Notes: a model not told the origin generated them from the letters alone. DNA of 40,720 nt from Candidatus Neomarinimicrobiota bacterium (GCA_022573815.1 JACZTG010000018.1:1-40720), one strand, 5' to 3'; numbered from the stretch's first letter, positions 16,587-25,046 are shown. A program made the numbers and translations.

Positions 16587-18149
16587 CTATAACATTACGG
16601 TTTTTATAAAATCGTACCAGAATCCGATAAAAATCCTATTATCACTTTCATCAGCTCCTTCCACATTACCGAAATTATCAATAGATCTATATTCGTATTC
16701 AAATCTGAGTCTGAGCCTATTCGATACGCTTTTTTCCGCCTTTATCTCAAATGAAGTTATATTCTGAACGATTCCGGTTGGAAACGGTTCCGAGTAACCC
16801 CCACTAACAGAATATAGCGGAAGCCCCAAATTGTCTACATCGGTCCAGGGTGTGCTGAAGGGTACATTGATTCCGCCTTCTCCATCTCTGATAAAAGTTA
16901 GCGCTGTTGAAATCTTTAACCCTTTCATTATCCACGCGGAAGCTCCGAATTCCCAGCTGTCGAAGTCGTTTCCGAGAAAATATCCGATCGGTCTATTCCG
17001 ATGAATCAGAGTTTCTTCAATATTCGGTGTCGTATAAGTTCTGTTGGTAATCCTAACATATTCAGCCCACAGATCAACGCCATCAAAGCTAAACGGATTT
17101 GCCCTCCGCAATCCCAGTACTATTCCAATTTCGTCTGGTTCTAAATCGCCGATCTCCTTATTGTCAAGTTGGACATCGTCTATCAATAGAGCGGCTGACA
17201 GACGCCAGTTTCTCTTTGGATACCAGAGTAAGTCTATACTGCCGAGAGTATTCGCCTGGTTATTTTCATCGTTCAAATTTTCACCATGAAAAACCAGAGC
17301 GGGGTTACTGAATGCCGCCAATGGGCTTGCGTTAACACCGCCATAAATCAGCATTTCAGACACACCAATATTAAGCGAATTGCTTATATGAATATCAACT
17401 CTATGAGCCGATATAAATCTTCTTTTACCGGCTATTTTATCCAGCTCGGCAGCAAGGAAAGATAATTCTACAGGCCCAACTCTAAGTTCAGCATAAAGCT
17501 GGTCTAACGGTCTTGAATAGTCTGAAATTAAAAGCGTTCCCGCCCTTCCGACTCCCCATCTTTGAAAGTCTCTGCCGAAAAGTATGCTGAACCGCTCCGT
17601 TTCATAACGCAGGTATGCTTGCTCGGTAAACGCTGAGAGACCGCGCCAAGTACTCCCAATGTAGGTCGAATCATTCGCCAAATCTGAATCAAAATTCATT
17701 GTATTTATTACAGCGAAGTTATCACCGACTTGAAACCCGCCTTTAATTCGAAAGCTTCCGGTGTCGTCGGTTTCATTGCCTTCGTCTTCGAGACCTGCCT
17801 GAGTCAGCAATCCGATGAAGAATTCATCATTAGCGTTACCTTTGCGCAATTGGTTCATTTCCGAAGCAAATTCCGCATATAATTCATCTAAAAGCCACAC
17901 AGCCTTCGGCATATCATCCATCGCCCACCCGACTATTAACATATCCACAAGTTCGCTTGCCACTTCACCTCTTGAGAAGGGTTTTTTAGCCAAATTCAAT
18001 TCCAATAAAAATCCTCTCAGGCGCAATTCTTCCACATAATCATATACCCAGTGGTAGGTTGGAAGCGTTTCATTCACTCCTGCGTGGAGTTTAATATTCG
18101 GAATAATATAGGTTGTGACGAATAAAATAACGAAAACAAGTTTACGCAT
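16587..18149 (-). CDS. capsule assembly Wzi-family outer-membrane barrel
   Basis: 520 aa with an N-terminal signal peptide (about 1-23, cleavage near HAG). An amino-terminal helical part (30-105) precedes a long beta-barrel region. The segment FGRDFQRWGVGRAGTLLISD and the following PLDQLYAEL are typical of Wzi-like proteins, which anchor surface polysaccharide at the outer membrane. The last strand ends in YDFIKTVML. It overlaps gmhB by 8 bases and precedes ddl by 10, which fits a surface-polysaccharide role. The family call is from memory of the motif pattern; general barrel topology is more certain than the specific function. Confidence 0.78.
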   Translation of the reverse strand: MRKLVFVILFVTTYIIPNIKLHAGVNETLPTYHWVYDYVEELRLRGFLLELNLAKKPFSRGEVASELVDMLIVGWAMDDMPKAVWLLDELYAEFASEMNQLRKGNANDEFFIGLLTQAGLEDEGNETDDTGSFRIKGGFQVGDNFAVINTMNFDSDLANDSTYIGSTWRGLSAFTEQAYLRYETERFSILFGRDFQRWGVGRAGTLLISDYSRPLDQLYAELRVGPVELSFLAAELDKIAGKRRFISAHRVDIHISNSLNIGVSEMLIYGGVNASPLAAFSNPALVFHGENLNDENNQANTLGSIDLLWYPKRNWRLSAALLIDDVQLDNKEIGDLEPDEIGIVLGLRRANPFSFDGVDLWAEYVRITNRTYTTPNIEETLIHRNRPIGYFLGNDFDSWEFGASAWIMKGLKISTALTFIRDGEGGINVPFSTPWTDVDNLGLPLYSVSGGYSEPFPTGIVQNITSFEIKAEKSVSNRLRLRFEYEYRSIDNFGNVEGADESDNRIFIGFWYDFIKTVML

Positions 18150-18717
18150 TTGCGCTCACTTTTGAATCAGCCATTATAAACTTAATTGCCTCAGAAAGAT
18201 CAGTTACGATTGCCACAGCGTCATCTTCAGACACGGAAAGTCCCTTTACTTCCTTGCCTCCCTTTATCAAAATCGGTTTCAGCGACGCTGACTTCGCCGC
18301 TTCTACATCCGACAATTTATCACCGATAAACCATTTATCAGAAAGATCAATCCCATATTTTTCAGCAGCTTGATAAAACAGATCCGGCTTTGGTTTCCGG
18401 CAACTGCATCCCTCTTCCGGCGTATGAGGGCAATAAAAAACATCCAGAATATCGCCGCCGGTTGCTTGCACTTCAGAAATCATTTTCGCCATTATTTCAT
18501 CAATTTCCTCTGCTGTAGCGTAACCTCTATCGATTGCGGACTGATTTGTTATGACAATTACACTCCAGCTATTCTCGTTAAGATATTTTAATGAATCTAA
18601 TGCGTTCGGTAGGAATTCAAATTGTGACCAGTCAGTTATGTATCCATCAATCTCGCGATTGATAACTCCATCCCTGTCAAGGAAAATAATTTGCTTATTT
18701 TTGTCTAATTGGGGCAT
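18142..18717 (-). CDS. gmhB: D-glycero-heptose-1,7-bisphosphate 7-phosphatase (GmhB-like HAD)
   Basis: 191 aa HAD phosphatase. The nucleophile and acid are Asp14 and Asp16 in FLDRDGVIN, motif II is VITNQS (55-60), motif III and IV are RKPKPD and GDKLSDVEA. The zinc-binding loop specific to GmhB, Cys96, His98, Cys104 and Cys106, is present. The enzyme prepares heptose phosphate for ADP- or GDP-heptose used in LPS core or surface glycans. No other heptose gene is in the window, so closely related histidinol-phosphate phosphatases remain an alternative, though the context favours an envelope role. Confidence 0.88.
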   Translation of the reverse strand: MPQLDKNKQIIFLDRDGVINREIDGYITDWSQFEFLPNALDSLKYLNENSWSVIVITNQSAIDRGYATAEEIDEIMAKMISEVQATGGDILDVFYCPHTPEEGCSCRKPKPDLFYQAAEKYGIDLSDKWFIGDKLSDVEAAKSASLKPILIKGGKEVKGLSVSEDDAVAIVTDLSEAIKFIMADSKVSANA

Positions 18718-18756
18718 TTCTAAGTTCGTGTAATTTACTCAGTTAGCAAGGGCAAG

Positions 18757-20094
18757 TCAAGAAAGATTACCCCGCTGCGCCACATCCGAAACACCTAAAT
18801 AAGAGCATATAATTGATGATATTTGTGTGATATCATACTCATTTGAATCAGAATCGCCGTCAAGATACACAAACGCATCTCCATAGGTATGCATCCCGCT
18901 GAACCTGTTATTTCCATACAGTTCTTTTACCGAAAGCTCACCTTTTAATTCATAGCCCGGAAATGGAATCGCTATAAGGTCGGGCAGCTGAACCTCTGAT
19001 TTATCGAAATCAGTTGTGTTCCATTCCTGCCGCATATCAACGACTCTTTCTATTACATTCGCTCCGGTCTCCGGATCAAGAAGATTCAATAGCGATTCTG
19101 AGATGTTTTTCCTCAGCTTATGGGCCTCCGCACCTTTTTCTACTTTTCCCTCCGGTGTATCGCCACTTAAGTGCAGATATATCCTGCCGGGCGCCATGCT
19201 GAACGCTTTACTTAATACGTCCATTCCCTTTAAATTCGTTGCATTCGGATCGGATAGTTTTAAGTACCCTTCATCCAGCAGCCATCGGTTCAGATAAACA
19301 TCTTTTTTCAACCGACTGAATCCATGGTCTGAAAGAATGATAATTGCCGTGTCAGAGGGAATTGACTTTGAAATCTCTACAAGAAAATCATTTATCATAT
19401 TGTAAATTTTGGAAAATAGACCGATTGCCGAACTTTCTCCTTCCTCCATCTGACGCCACATAAAATGATGTAAGCGGTCTGTTTCGAGAATATGTAAAAC
19501 AAAAAGATTCCATCGTTCGCGGCCTAAATAATGCCGGGCGGCATTAAGTCGAGCCGATAGAGTCTTGGGGAGCTGCTCTATTAGAGAATCAGTAGATTTT
19601 CTCGCAGACCATGCATCAATATCTATCTGATAGTTGATCGAATTTAAATATTTGACTTCTTCTTTCGGATATACGGCTCTTTCAAGATTCGGAGCAAGAA
19701 ATCCCGATACAATAACTCCGTTGATTGGTTCGGGTGGGAAGGTGGCCGGAATCCCTATAGAGCAGACTCTAAGCCCATTTCGTGAAAGATGTTGATATAT
19801 TGTTGTCGCTTTCAAATTTGATGCTGTTGGTACAAACGGGGCGTATCCATTCACTTCTCTATCCACAAAACCTGTAATGCCGTGCTCCCCCGGGCTTACC
19901 CCAGTTAAAAACGAAGCCCACGCTACGGAAGAGACCGGTGGTAGTGTCGTTGTCATCGGATGAATCAGGTTCCTCTTGTACAGCCCTGACAAGAACGGAG
20001 ATAGATTATGTTTATCTATTTTCGGGAAAAAAGAAAACGGCAATCCGTCTATTGCTATGACCATCACTTGTTTTTTGGGGGAATGAGTAATCAA
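18757..20094 (-). CDS. alkaline phosphatase superfamily hydrolase (phosphodiesterase-like)
   Basis: 445 aa. The fold is seen from AIDGLPF with metal Asp16, the nucleophile region TLPPVSSVAWASFLTG (50-65), ETDRLHHF and the metal motif LSDHGFSR. These match type I phosphodiesterase/nucleotide pyrophosphatase proteins, which hydrolyse phosphate or sulfate esters, including phospholipid head groups and nucleotides. The nucleophile is a Ser, where many relatives have Thr. There is no signal peptide, so it appears cytoplasmic. The frame starts with TTG; a GTG at codon 10 or ATG at codon 11 lies just before the first strand. It is paralogous to the hydrolase two genes upstream. Confidence 0.85.
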   Translation of the reverse strand: MITHSPKKQVMVIAIDGLPFSFFPKIDKHNLSPFLSGLYKRNLIHPMTTTLPPVSSVAWASFLTGVSPGEHGITGFVDREVNGYAPFVPTASNLKATTIYQHLSRNGLRVCSIGIPATFPPEPINGVIVSGFLAPNLERAVYPKEEVKYLNSINYQIDIDAWSARKSTDSLIEQLPKTLSARLNAARHYLGRERWNLFVLHILETDRLHHFMWRQMEEGESSAIGLFSKIYNMINDFLVEISKSIPSDTAIIILSDHGFSRLKKDVYLNRWLLDEGYLKLSDPNATNLKGMDVLSKAFSMAPGRIYLHLSGDTPEGKVEKGAEAHKLRKNISESLLNLLDPETGANVIERVVDMRQEWNTTDFDKSEVQLPDLIAIPFPGYELKGELSVKELYGNNRFSGMHTYGDAFVYLDGDSDSNEYDITQISSIICSYLGVSDVAQRGNLS

Positions 20095-20150
20095 AATATA
20101 CTTCGATAGAGACAGATGGCTTGAGTTATATCAAGCAGACAATCTCTAAG

Positions 20151-20984
20151 TTATAACTGCTGCTTCATCTCCTGCAGCACTTCATAAGGTATGGCCATAT
20201 TTCCGTAACCTACGCCCAGCTTAATAGACGGCTTGTTCTCGCCGTGAAAATCCGTACCGCCTGATATTACAAATCCGTTTTTATCAACAATTTTCATTAA
20301 TTTATCTTCATCGCTCGGTGAGTGACTATTATAAAACAGTTCTAACCCGTCAAAGCCCACTTCTTTCAGTTCGGCCATTAGATTATCAAGTGAAATACCG
20401 TTAACTCCAAGGGTATGTGGATGCGCTAAGATAACCAATCCGCCCGCTCCGTGTATCATATCCACAGCTTTTTCCCGCGTAAGCCGATGTCGCTCGTAAT
20501 ATGCTACTGCTCCCTTTTTCAGGTATTTATCGAACGCATGCTGAATTGTACGTACATGACCATTTTTCAAAAGTGCCGCCGCAATGTGAGGTCTCCCAAC
20601 CTGCCCCCCGCCCGATATTTTCTCTACTTCTTCCATTGTAATACTGAGTCCCAGCTCATTTAGTTTTTCTATGATTCGTGGGTTACGCGAGGACCTGCTT
20701 GTCTGCAAGTCAGTGAGATATTCTTTCAGTTTTTCGTTCTCAATGTCAAGAAACAGACCAAGCACGTGCATTGAGCCCGGCTGATGATCAATACTTATCT
20801 CTACTCCGGGTATTACTTCAACACCCATCTTCTCTCCCGCCTCCAAAGCCTCAGGAAGCCCCTCTATAGTGTCATGGTCGGTGATGGCAATCGCCTCAAT
20901 GCCCTCTGACTTAGCGAGCTTCACAAGATCCTTCGGGCTATAAGTTCCATCAGATGCTGAAGTATGAGCGTGGAGGTCTATCAT
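20151..20984 (-). CDS. PHP-domain phosphoesterase (TrpH/RNase AM-like)
   Basis: 277 aa. PHP motifs are complete: DLHAHTSASDG (His5, His7, Asp12), ITDHDT (Asp36, His37), GVEIS, the LAHPHT segment and the C-terminal SGGTDFHG. Family members remove phosphate from 3',5'-nucleoside bisphosphates or trim 5' ends of RNA. Being directly adjacent to cysC (stop and start codons abut) suggests a role in clearing 3'-phosphoadenosine 5'-phosphate, the by-product of PAPS-dependent sulfation. That link is inferred from context. Confidence 0.9.
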   Translation of the reverse strand: MIDLHAHTSASDGTYSPKDLVKLAKSEGIEAIAITDHDTIEGLPEALEAGEKMGVEVIPGVEISIDHQPGSMHVLGLFLDIENEKLKEYLTDLQTSRSSRNPRIIEKLNELGLSITMEEVEKISGGGQVGRPHIAAALLKNGHVRTIQHAFDKYLKKGAVAYYERHRLTREKAVDMIHGAGGLVILAHPHTLGVNGISLDNLMAELKEVGFDGLELFYNSHSPSDEDKLMKIVDKNGFVISGGTDFHGENKPSIKLGVGYGNMAIPYEVLQEMKQQL

Positions 20985-21605
20985 CTAAATATATCCAAGC
21001 GCCTCAAGACGTTTTTGTATAAATTCTTCTTCTTCCGCCGTATATCCCTCTGAAGAATCCCCAAACCCGATTCTTCCCAATTCCTCTAATCGTTTTATAA
21101 TTATGCCTACAGATTCTTCCACCGTTTCTTTATCCGTGTGAACTTCGATCTCTGCGTCTTCCGGCGCTTCATACGGATCGTCAATACCAGTAAACTGTTT
21201 TATCTCGCCGGCTAATGCCTTTTTGTATAATCCCTTCACGTCTCTTTCTATACACTTTTCGATAGGCGCATTTACAAATACTTCTATGAAATTTTCATCT
21301 TCTTTCCGCAAGTTTTTTCTGATATAGTCATACGGACTGATGGCAGCTGCGATGGCTATTACGCCGTTTCGCGAGAGAAGTCGACATACAAAACCGATTC
21401 TCATCAAATTGGTCTCTCTGTCCTCTTTGCTGAATCCCAAGCCCTTGCTTAGATTTGTACGGACGATATCGCCGTCCATTATTTCAACTTTTTCTCCGCG
21501 CCGTATCAGTATTTCGGCAAGAGCGTTTGCAATTGTTGTTTTTCCGGCGCCGGAAAAACCTGTCATCCAGAGTGTGGTGCCCGATTTATAATAAGATTTA
21601 GTCAT
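20985..21605 (-). CDS. cysC: adenylyl-sulfate kinase CysC
   Basis: 206 aa P-loop kinase making PAPS from adenylyl sulfate. Walker A is GFSGAGKT (16-23). DGDIVRTNLSKGLGFSKEDR and the FVNAPIEKCIERDVKGLY segment are diagnostic for APS kinases. An unusual C-terminal tail beyond the kinase fold (about 175-206) ends in YTAEEEEFIQKRLEALGYI, a helix motif that I recall at the ends of alkaline-phosphatase-superfamily proteins. No cysD or cysN is present, so PAPS here more likely feeds sulfation of a surface molecule than assimilation. It lies 14 bases after the upstream phosphohydrolase. Confidence 0.93.
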   Translation of the reverse strand: MTKSYYKSGTTLWMTGFSGAGKTTIANALAEILIRRGEKVEIMDGDIVRTNLSKGLGFSKEDRETNLMRIGFVCRLLSRNGVIAIAAAISPYDYIRKNLRKEDENFIEVFVNAPIEKCIERDVKGLYKKALAGEIKQFTGIDDPYEAPEDAEIEVHTDKETVEESVGIIIKRLEELGRIGFGDSSEGYTAEEEEFIQKRLEALGYI

Positions 21606-21619
21606 TGAGTATTCCTGAT

Positions 21620-22999
21620 TTATATTATCGGTTTTCCTACCATATCGGCAGGTATCTCTATTCCATGTAATTTCAGCAGTGTGGGAGTTATATCTAACAG
21701 CTTTGCTCCTTCAATTTTTCTTCCTCCCTCTACTCCCGGATGCTTAATGAGGAACATTCCATTCATTGCGTGATTAGCGTCATCGGGGCCGGTATCATTC
21801 TCAAATGTGTGTATGCCGTCCATCCCGATAGAGCCAACCGACCGCCAGTACAAATCCCCGAAAATTACAATAAGGTCCGGCGCGACTCCGTTGACTTCCG
21901 GATACAGTTCCTCCGGTTTGTGTGCTATTGTGCCGATATTATTGCCGTCCGGGTCAGTCAGAGCAGCTAGCTTTTCCTGAAGTTCATTACGCAGCGATTC
22001 GTAATCAGATTGCTTTACAATACCCTCTGGTTCACGCCCTTCAACATTTATAAACAGCCTCCCATAATATCCGCCGTCTCCCCATGCTTTTGTCTTTGAC
22101 CAATCAACCATATCAAAGGTCATCCGAGTCGGCTTATCGGGATAATTTTTCACAGTCAGATAGCCTTCCTTGATAAGCCACTCATTAAAACAAATCCCTC
22201 CGTCCATCTTCTTCGCGCCGTGGTCAGAGACAACCAAAATTGTGTCATCATCATCCACCCGCTCAAGCAATGTTCCTATTTCCCTGTCTATATATTTATA
22301 ATACTCCAGCATTGCCGGATTAAGTTCGTCATCCTTGATGAAAGCCCGATGTTCCTTATCAAAATATTTCCAGATACCGTGGTGGATACGGTCTGTGCCC
22401 ATCTCAACGAACATAAAGAATTTCCACTCTTTATCATCCATGAATTTTCGAATCACTTTAAAACGCTTCTCCGTCATCTCATAAATTTGTTCGAGAAGAT
22501 ACTTTTTATCATCTGTGCGGAAATTGGGCACGTCCACCATATATTCCCCGACAAGATCTGCAATTTCCTCTTTTATATGAGCGGGGTAGGTATATTGACT
22601 TTCAAGGCTCGGCGTAAGAAATGAGCTCACCTGAATCCCGTTCACCTGACGAACAGGATAGGTTTGAGGCACGCCGATCGTGATAGTTTTCCATCCCTGC
22701 CGATTAAGAATATCCCAGAGTAGCGGTTCTTTTACAGCTGTGGAGGTAGCGAAATAAAGAGCGTCGTATGAATGGTCTTTCCTGTTGCGGAATCCGTAAT
22801 AGCCCAATTGCCCCGGAGTTTTGCTCGTCATCATACACATCCACGCTGGAACGGTTATGGGTGGAATAACGCTTTCCAGCTCGCCCCACACACCCTCACT
22901 CATAAGCCGCTTAAAGTTCGGCATCTCATCGGTGAACTGCTCGAACATCAGTTCTGGTGGAGCGCAGTCCAGCCCTATGATCAATATCCGTCCCGCCAT
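21620..22999 (-). CDS. alkaline phosphatase superfamily phosphohydrolase
   Basis: 459 aa, no signal peptide. Visible residues are Asp11 in GLDCAPP, nucleophile Thr49 in PPITVPAW, GTDRIHH and SDHGAKKMDGG for the two metals, then HAMNGMF near the C-terminus. This set marks the predicted phosphohydrolase/phosphomutase branch of the superfamily. It is the first gene of the minus-strand run through cysC, PHP, a second hydrolase, gmhB and Wzi. Substrate unknown; sulfated or phosphorylated glycan or lipid intermediates fit the neighbourhood. The upstream region is a divergent promoter region. Confidence 0.87.
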   Translation of the reverse strand: MAGRILIIGLDCAPPELMFEQFTDEMPNFKRLMSEGVWGELESVIPPITVPAWMCMMTSKTPGQLGYYGFRNRKDHSYDALYFATSTAVKEPLLWDILNRQGWKTITIGVPQTYPVRQVNGIQVSSFLTPSLESQYTYPAHIKEEIADLVGEYMVDVPNFRTDDKKYLLEQIYEMTEKRFKVIRKFMDDKEWKFFMFVEMGTDRIHHGIWKYFDKEHRAFIKDDELNPAMLEYYKYIDREIGTLLERVDDDDTILVVSDHGAKKMDGGICFNEWLIKEGYLTVKNYPDKPTRMTFDMVDWSKTKAWGDGGYYGRLFINVEGREPEGIVKQSDYESLRNELQEKLAALTDPDGNNIGTIAHKPEELYPEVNGVAPDLIVIFGDLYWRSVGSIGMDGIHTFENDTGPDDANHAMNGMFLIKHPGVEGGRKIEGAKLLDITPTLLKLHGIEIPADMVGKPII

Positions 23000-23196
23000 T
23001 TACCTGTTGCCCGCTATGTAGTCTGTCTTGTTTTTCATATCCGTTTATCTAAATGTCCCTTCCAAAAGAAGGGAGAAAAGATACGAATTATATCAGAAAA
23101 TGCAAAGGAGAAGTGGCTTTTTGTTAGATGCCTATATCAATCAAATATTACGGCACTACAATTTTCCTTGCCCTTTTGCTGATTTTTCTTAACTTA

Positions 23197-23224
23197 TTGC
23201 ATCTACACAATTTACAACTAATAT
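23197..23224 (+). promoter_or_regulatory. candidate promoter for the Met-rich membrane protein gene
   Basis: TTGCAT and TAATAT are separated by 16 bases. The region lies 60 bases before the ATG at 23284, which also has a very strong ribosome-binding site (AGGAGGA). The sequence around the -10 (ACAACTAATATTTTAAT) resembles that of the promoter at 25892. Confidence 0.5.
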
Positions 23225-23283
23225 TTTAATCATTGTGAGCAAGTAACATAGCTTAAGCAGAGAAAAACCTACAGGAGGAATCC

Positions 23284-23910
23284 ATGGGTAATGTTGATTT
23301 CAAAAAAGTAGTGATCGCCGCTGTCGCAGGTACGGCAGCTATGACGGCAATTATGTTTATGGCGCCGATGATGGGAGTGCCGGAGATGAATATAGGCGCT
23401 ATGTTAGGGGGGATGATGTCCATGTCATCTAACGTGGGTTGGATGATGCATTTCGTCATTGGTATCTTCCTAACCTGGATTTATGCCGCATTTTTACTTA
23501 ATGTTTTACCATCTACGGGATGGAAACGGGGGATGATTTACAGCCTTATACCCTGGGCGGTGATGAATTTTATGGCAATGCCGATGATGGGGATGGGTAT
23601 CTTCATGGGAGGTATGATGGCATTTGTGGGTACTGTTATCGCCCATTTTGCTTATGGTGGAGTTATGGGTCATCTTTACGGGGATGGCGGAGCATCGTCT
23701 GAAGAAGCCCCTGCTGCTGAGCCTGCATCAGAGCCGGAACCAACTCCTGTACCAGAACCAACTCCAGAACCCGAGCCAACTCCCGAACCCGAACCTCCGG
23801 CAGAGGAAGAATCCAGTTCTGGCGAAGAAGAATCGGCATCGGAGGAAGAATCCAGCTCTAGCGAAGAAGAATCAGGATCGGGCGACGATGAGGAAGAAAA
23901 ATCAGAATAG
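23284..23910 (+). CDS. methionine-rich membrane protein with acidic low-complexity tail (DUF6789-like)
   Basis: 208 aa. Residues 1-137 form about four hydrophobic segments carrying some 24 methionines (for example MMGVPEMN, MAMPMMGMGIFMGGMM). The pattern resembles small DUF6789/YagU-like membrane proteins; this call is tentative. Residues 138-208 are a different kind of sequence: a Pro-Glu-Pro-Thr repeat followed by Ser/Glu/Asp blocks ending DDEEEKSE. The tail is hydrophilic and strongly acidic and would hang in the cytoplasm or periplasm. An AGGAGGA ribosome-binding site suggests high expression. Metal (copper) handling is possible from the Met content, but unproved. Confidence 0.75.
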   Translation: MGNVDFKKVVIAAVAGTAAMTAIMFMAPMMGVPEMNIGAMLGGMMSMSSNVGWMMHFVIGIFLTWIYAAFLLNVLPSTGWKRGMIYSLIPWAVMNFMAMPMMGMGIFMGGMMAFVGTVIAHFAYGGVMGHLYGDGGASSEEAPAAEPASEPEPTPVPEPTPEPEPTPEPEPPAEEESSSGEEESASEEESSSSEEESGSGDDEEEKSE

Positions 23911-23939
23911 TATTCAGTAAACCTATACATTTTAGTTTG

Positions 23940-23967
23940 CGGGCTTTTTCATGATAGAAAAAGCCCG
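23940..23967 (+). promoter_or_regulatory. hairpin enclosing the tag start codon
   Basis: Perfect 11-bp stem CGGGCTTTTTC (23940-23950) and GAAAAAGCCCG (23957-23967). The 6-base loop ATGATA contains the tag initiation codon. It may also serve as a weak terminator for the preceding gene. No Shine-Dalgarno is visible for tag. Confidence 0.65.
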
Positions 23968-24526
23968 TTGTTCTTGGCCCTCTAATGATCCGCTTATGGA
24001 GGAGTATCATGACAACGAATGGGGAGTTCCTTCCAAAGATGATATTCATCAATTTGAACATCATATCCTTGAGGTCTTTCAGGCGGGACTTAGCTGGCGA
24101 ACAATTCTTCATCGCCGGGAAGGATTCCGAAAAGCATTCGCCGGTTTCGATCCGAAGAAAGTATCCAAATTCGGTGATACTGATATTGAGCGATTGCTTG
24201 CCGATGTAGGAATTATCAGGAACAACCTGAAGATCCGCGCAGCGATAAATAACGCCTCAAGATTCCTCGAGGTAATAAGCGAACATGGAAGTTATTATAA
24301 TTTTCTGCTTCAATTCAGACCTAAAAATCTTCCAATATATAATGAGTTAAGCGAGCTGCCGGCGGAAACAGCTGAGTCTGCCGCTCTCTCAAAAGAATTA
24401 AAAAACCTTGGATTTAAGTTCGTCGGACCCACCACATGTTACGCACATATGCAAAGTGTTGGCATAGTGAACGATCATATAAAAAGCTGTTTTCGGTATA
24501 AAGAAATCGAGAAGATGCAAAAATAG
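23951..24526 (+). CDS. tag: DNA-3-methyladenine glycosylase I
   Basis: 191 aa helix-hairpin-helix glycosylase removing 3-methyladenine from alkylated DNA. The zinc site is Cys7, His20 and the C-terminal His175 and Cys179 (DHIKSC). YHDNEWGVP (19-27), FQAGLSWRTILHRREGFR and GPTTCYAHMQSVG are all typical. The start must be the ATG at 23951, because Cys7 is an essential zinc ligand and no other start exists upstream, although it sits in the loop of a hairpin and has no ribosome-binding site. Length is normal. Confidence 0.95.
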   Translation: MIEKARCSWPSNDPLMEEYHDNEWGVPSKDDIHQFEHHILEVFQAGLSWRTILHRREGFRKAFAGFDPKKVSKFGDTDIERLLADVGIIRNNLKIRAAINNASRFLEVISEHGSYYNFLLQFRPKNLPIYNELSELPAETAESAALSKELKNLGFKFVGPTTCYAHMQSVGIVNDHIKSCFRYKEIEKMQK

Positions 24527-24566
24527 TTGCGGAGCGAATTTATAGTCGAAAAAGTGCCATATTTTT

Positions 24567-24582
24567 AGTTTATACATAAACT
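24567..24582. repeat. 16-bp palindrome AGTTTAT-AC-ATAAACT, copy 3
   Basis: Perfect inverted repeat, the reverse complement of the copy at 8642-8657, located 41 bases after the tag stop codon. With the copy at 8825 it makes three related sites in the window. Confidence 0.6.
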
Positions 24583-24627
24583 ATCCCTGTTTTTAAATGT
24601 AATTAGAAGTCCTCTTTTTTTATAGAA

Positions 24628-24717
24628 TTGGCAACAACGAATCTCAGTGAAGAAAAACTCTATCGAATTTCAGATGTTCTTTCACAAGAAGAGCCTGATA
24701 TCTCAATCGAAAAATGA
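24628..24717 (+). pseudogene. N-terminal fragment of the frameshifted gene at 24714
   Basis: A 29-codon frame, TTG 24628 to TGA 24717, encodes a helical segment ending in PDISIEK. Adding one A to the five-A run (24710-24714) fuses it without a gap to the downstream ORF, giving an EKMISSPG junction. No good ribosome-binding site was seen for the TTG. Confidence 0.5.
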
Positions 24718-24962
24718 TCTCCTCTCCCGGCATTAAGTATAAATCTAAAGTGATAACTTTTTACCATAATGACGAAATGGTCTTTCGGGTGGGAAAGGAA
24801 ATTGACTTTAAAAAACACGGTATAGAAAATCCGAAGTATTTAAATCCGTTTAAATCCAAACCCCCTATGACGGGCTGGATTTGTATTTCATATTCTGATG
24901 AAAAGAGATGGGAAGAATTTACCCGATTTGCGTTCGAAGCTATGAAATCTGAAATCGATTAA
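24714..24962 (+). CDS. small protein of unknown function, probably 5'-truncated by frameshift
   Basis: 82 aa, cytoplasmic, soluble. Sequence features are MISSPGIKYKSKVITFYH, MVFRVGKEID, LNPFKSKPPMTGWICI and a C-terminal Trp/Phe helix. I recall short conserved proteins with SSPGI, MVF-LGK and NPFKNKPPM motifs, in which about 30 more residues precede SSPG; I cannot name the family. Those residues are encoded just upstream in another frame (24628-24717), and the two frames overlap as ATGA. Either translation is coupled or a single-base deletion split one gene. No zinc site, signal peptide or membrane segment is present. Confidence 0.6.
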   Translation: MISSPGIKYKSKVITFYHNDEMVFRVGKEIDFKKHGIENPKYLNPFKSKPPMTGWICISYSDEKRWEEFTRFAFEAMKSEID

Positions 24963-25046
24963 AAACCGAAATTCAATATTTTCCTCTCATATTACAGGTT
25001 CGCATATTACTTTTAAATTTAATCATTTCCGGAAAGGATATTAATT

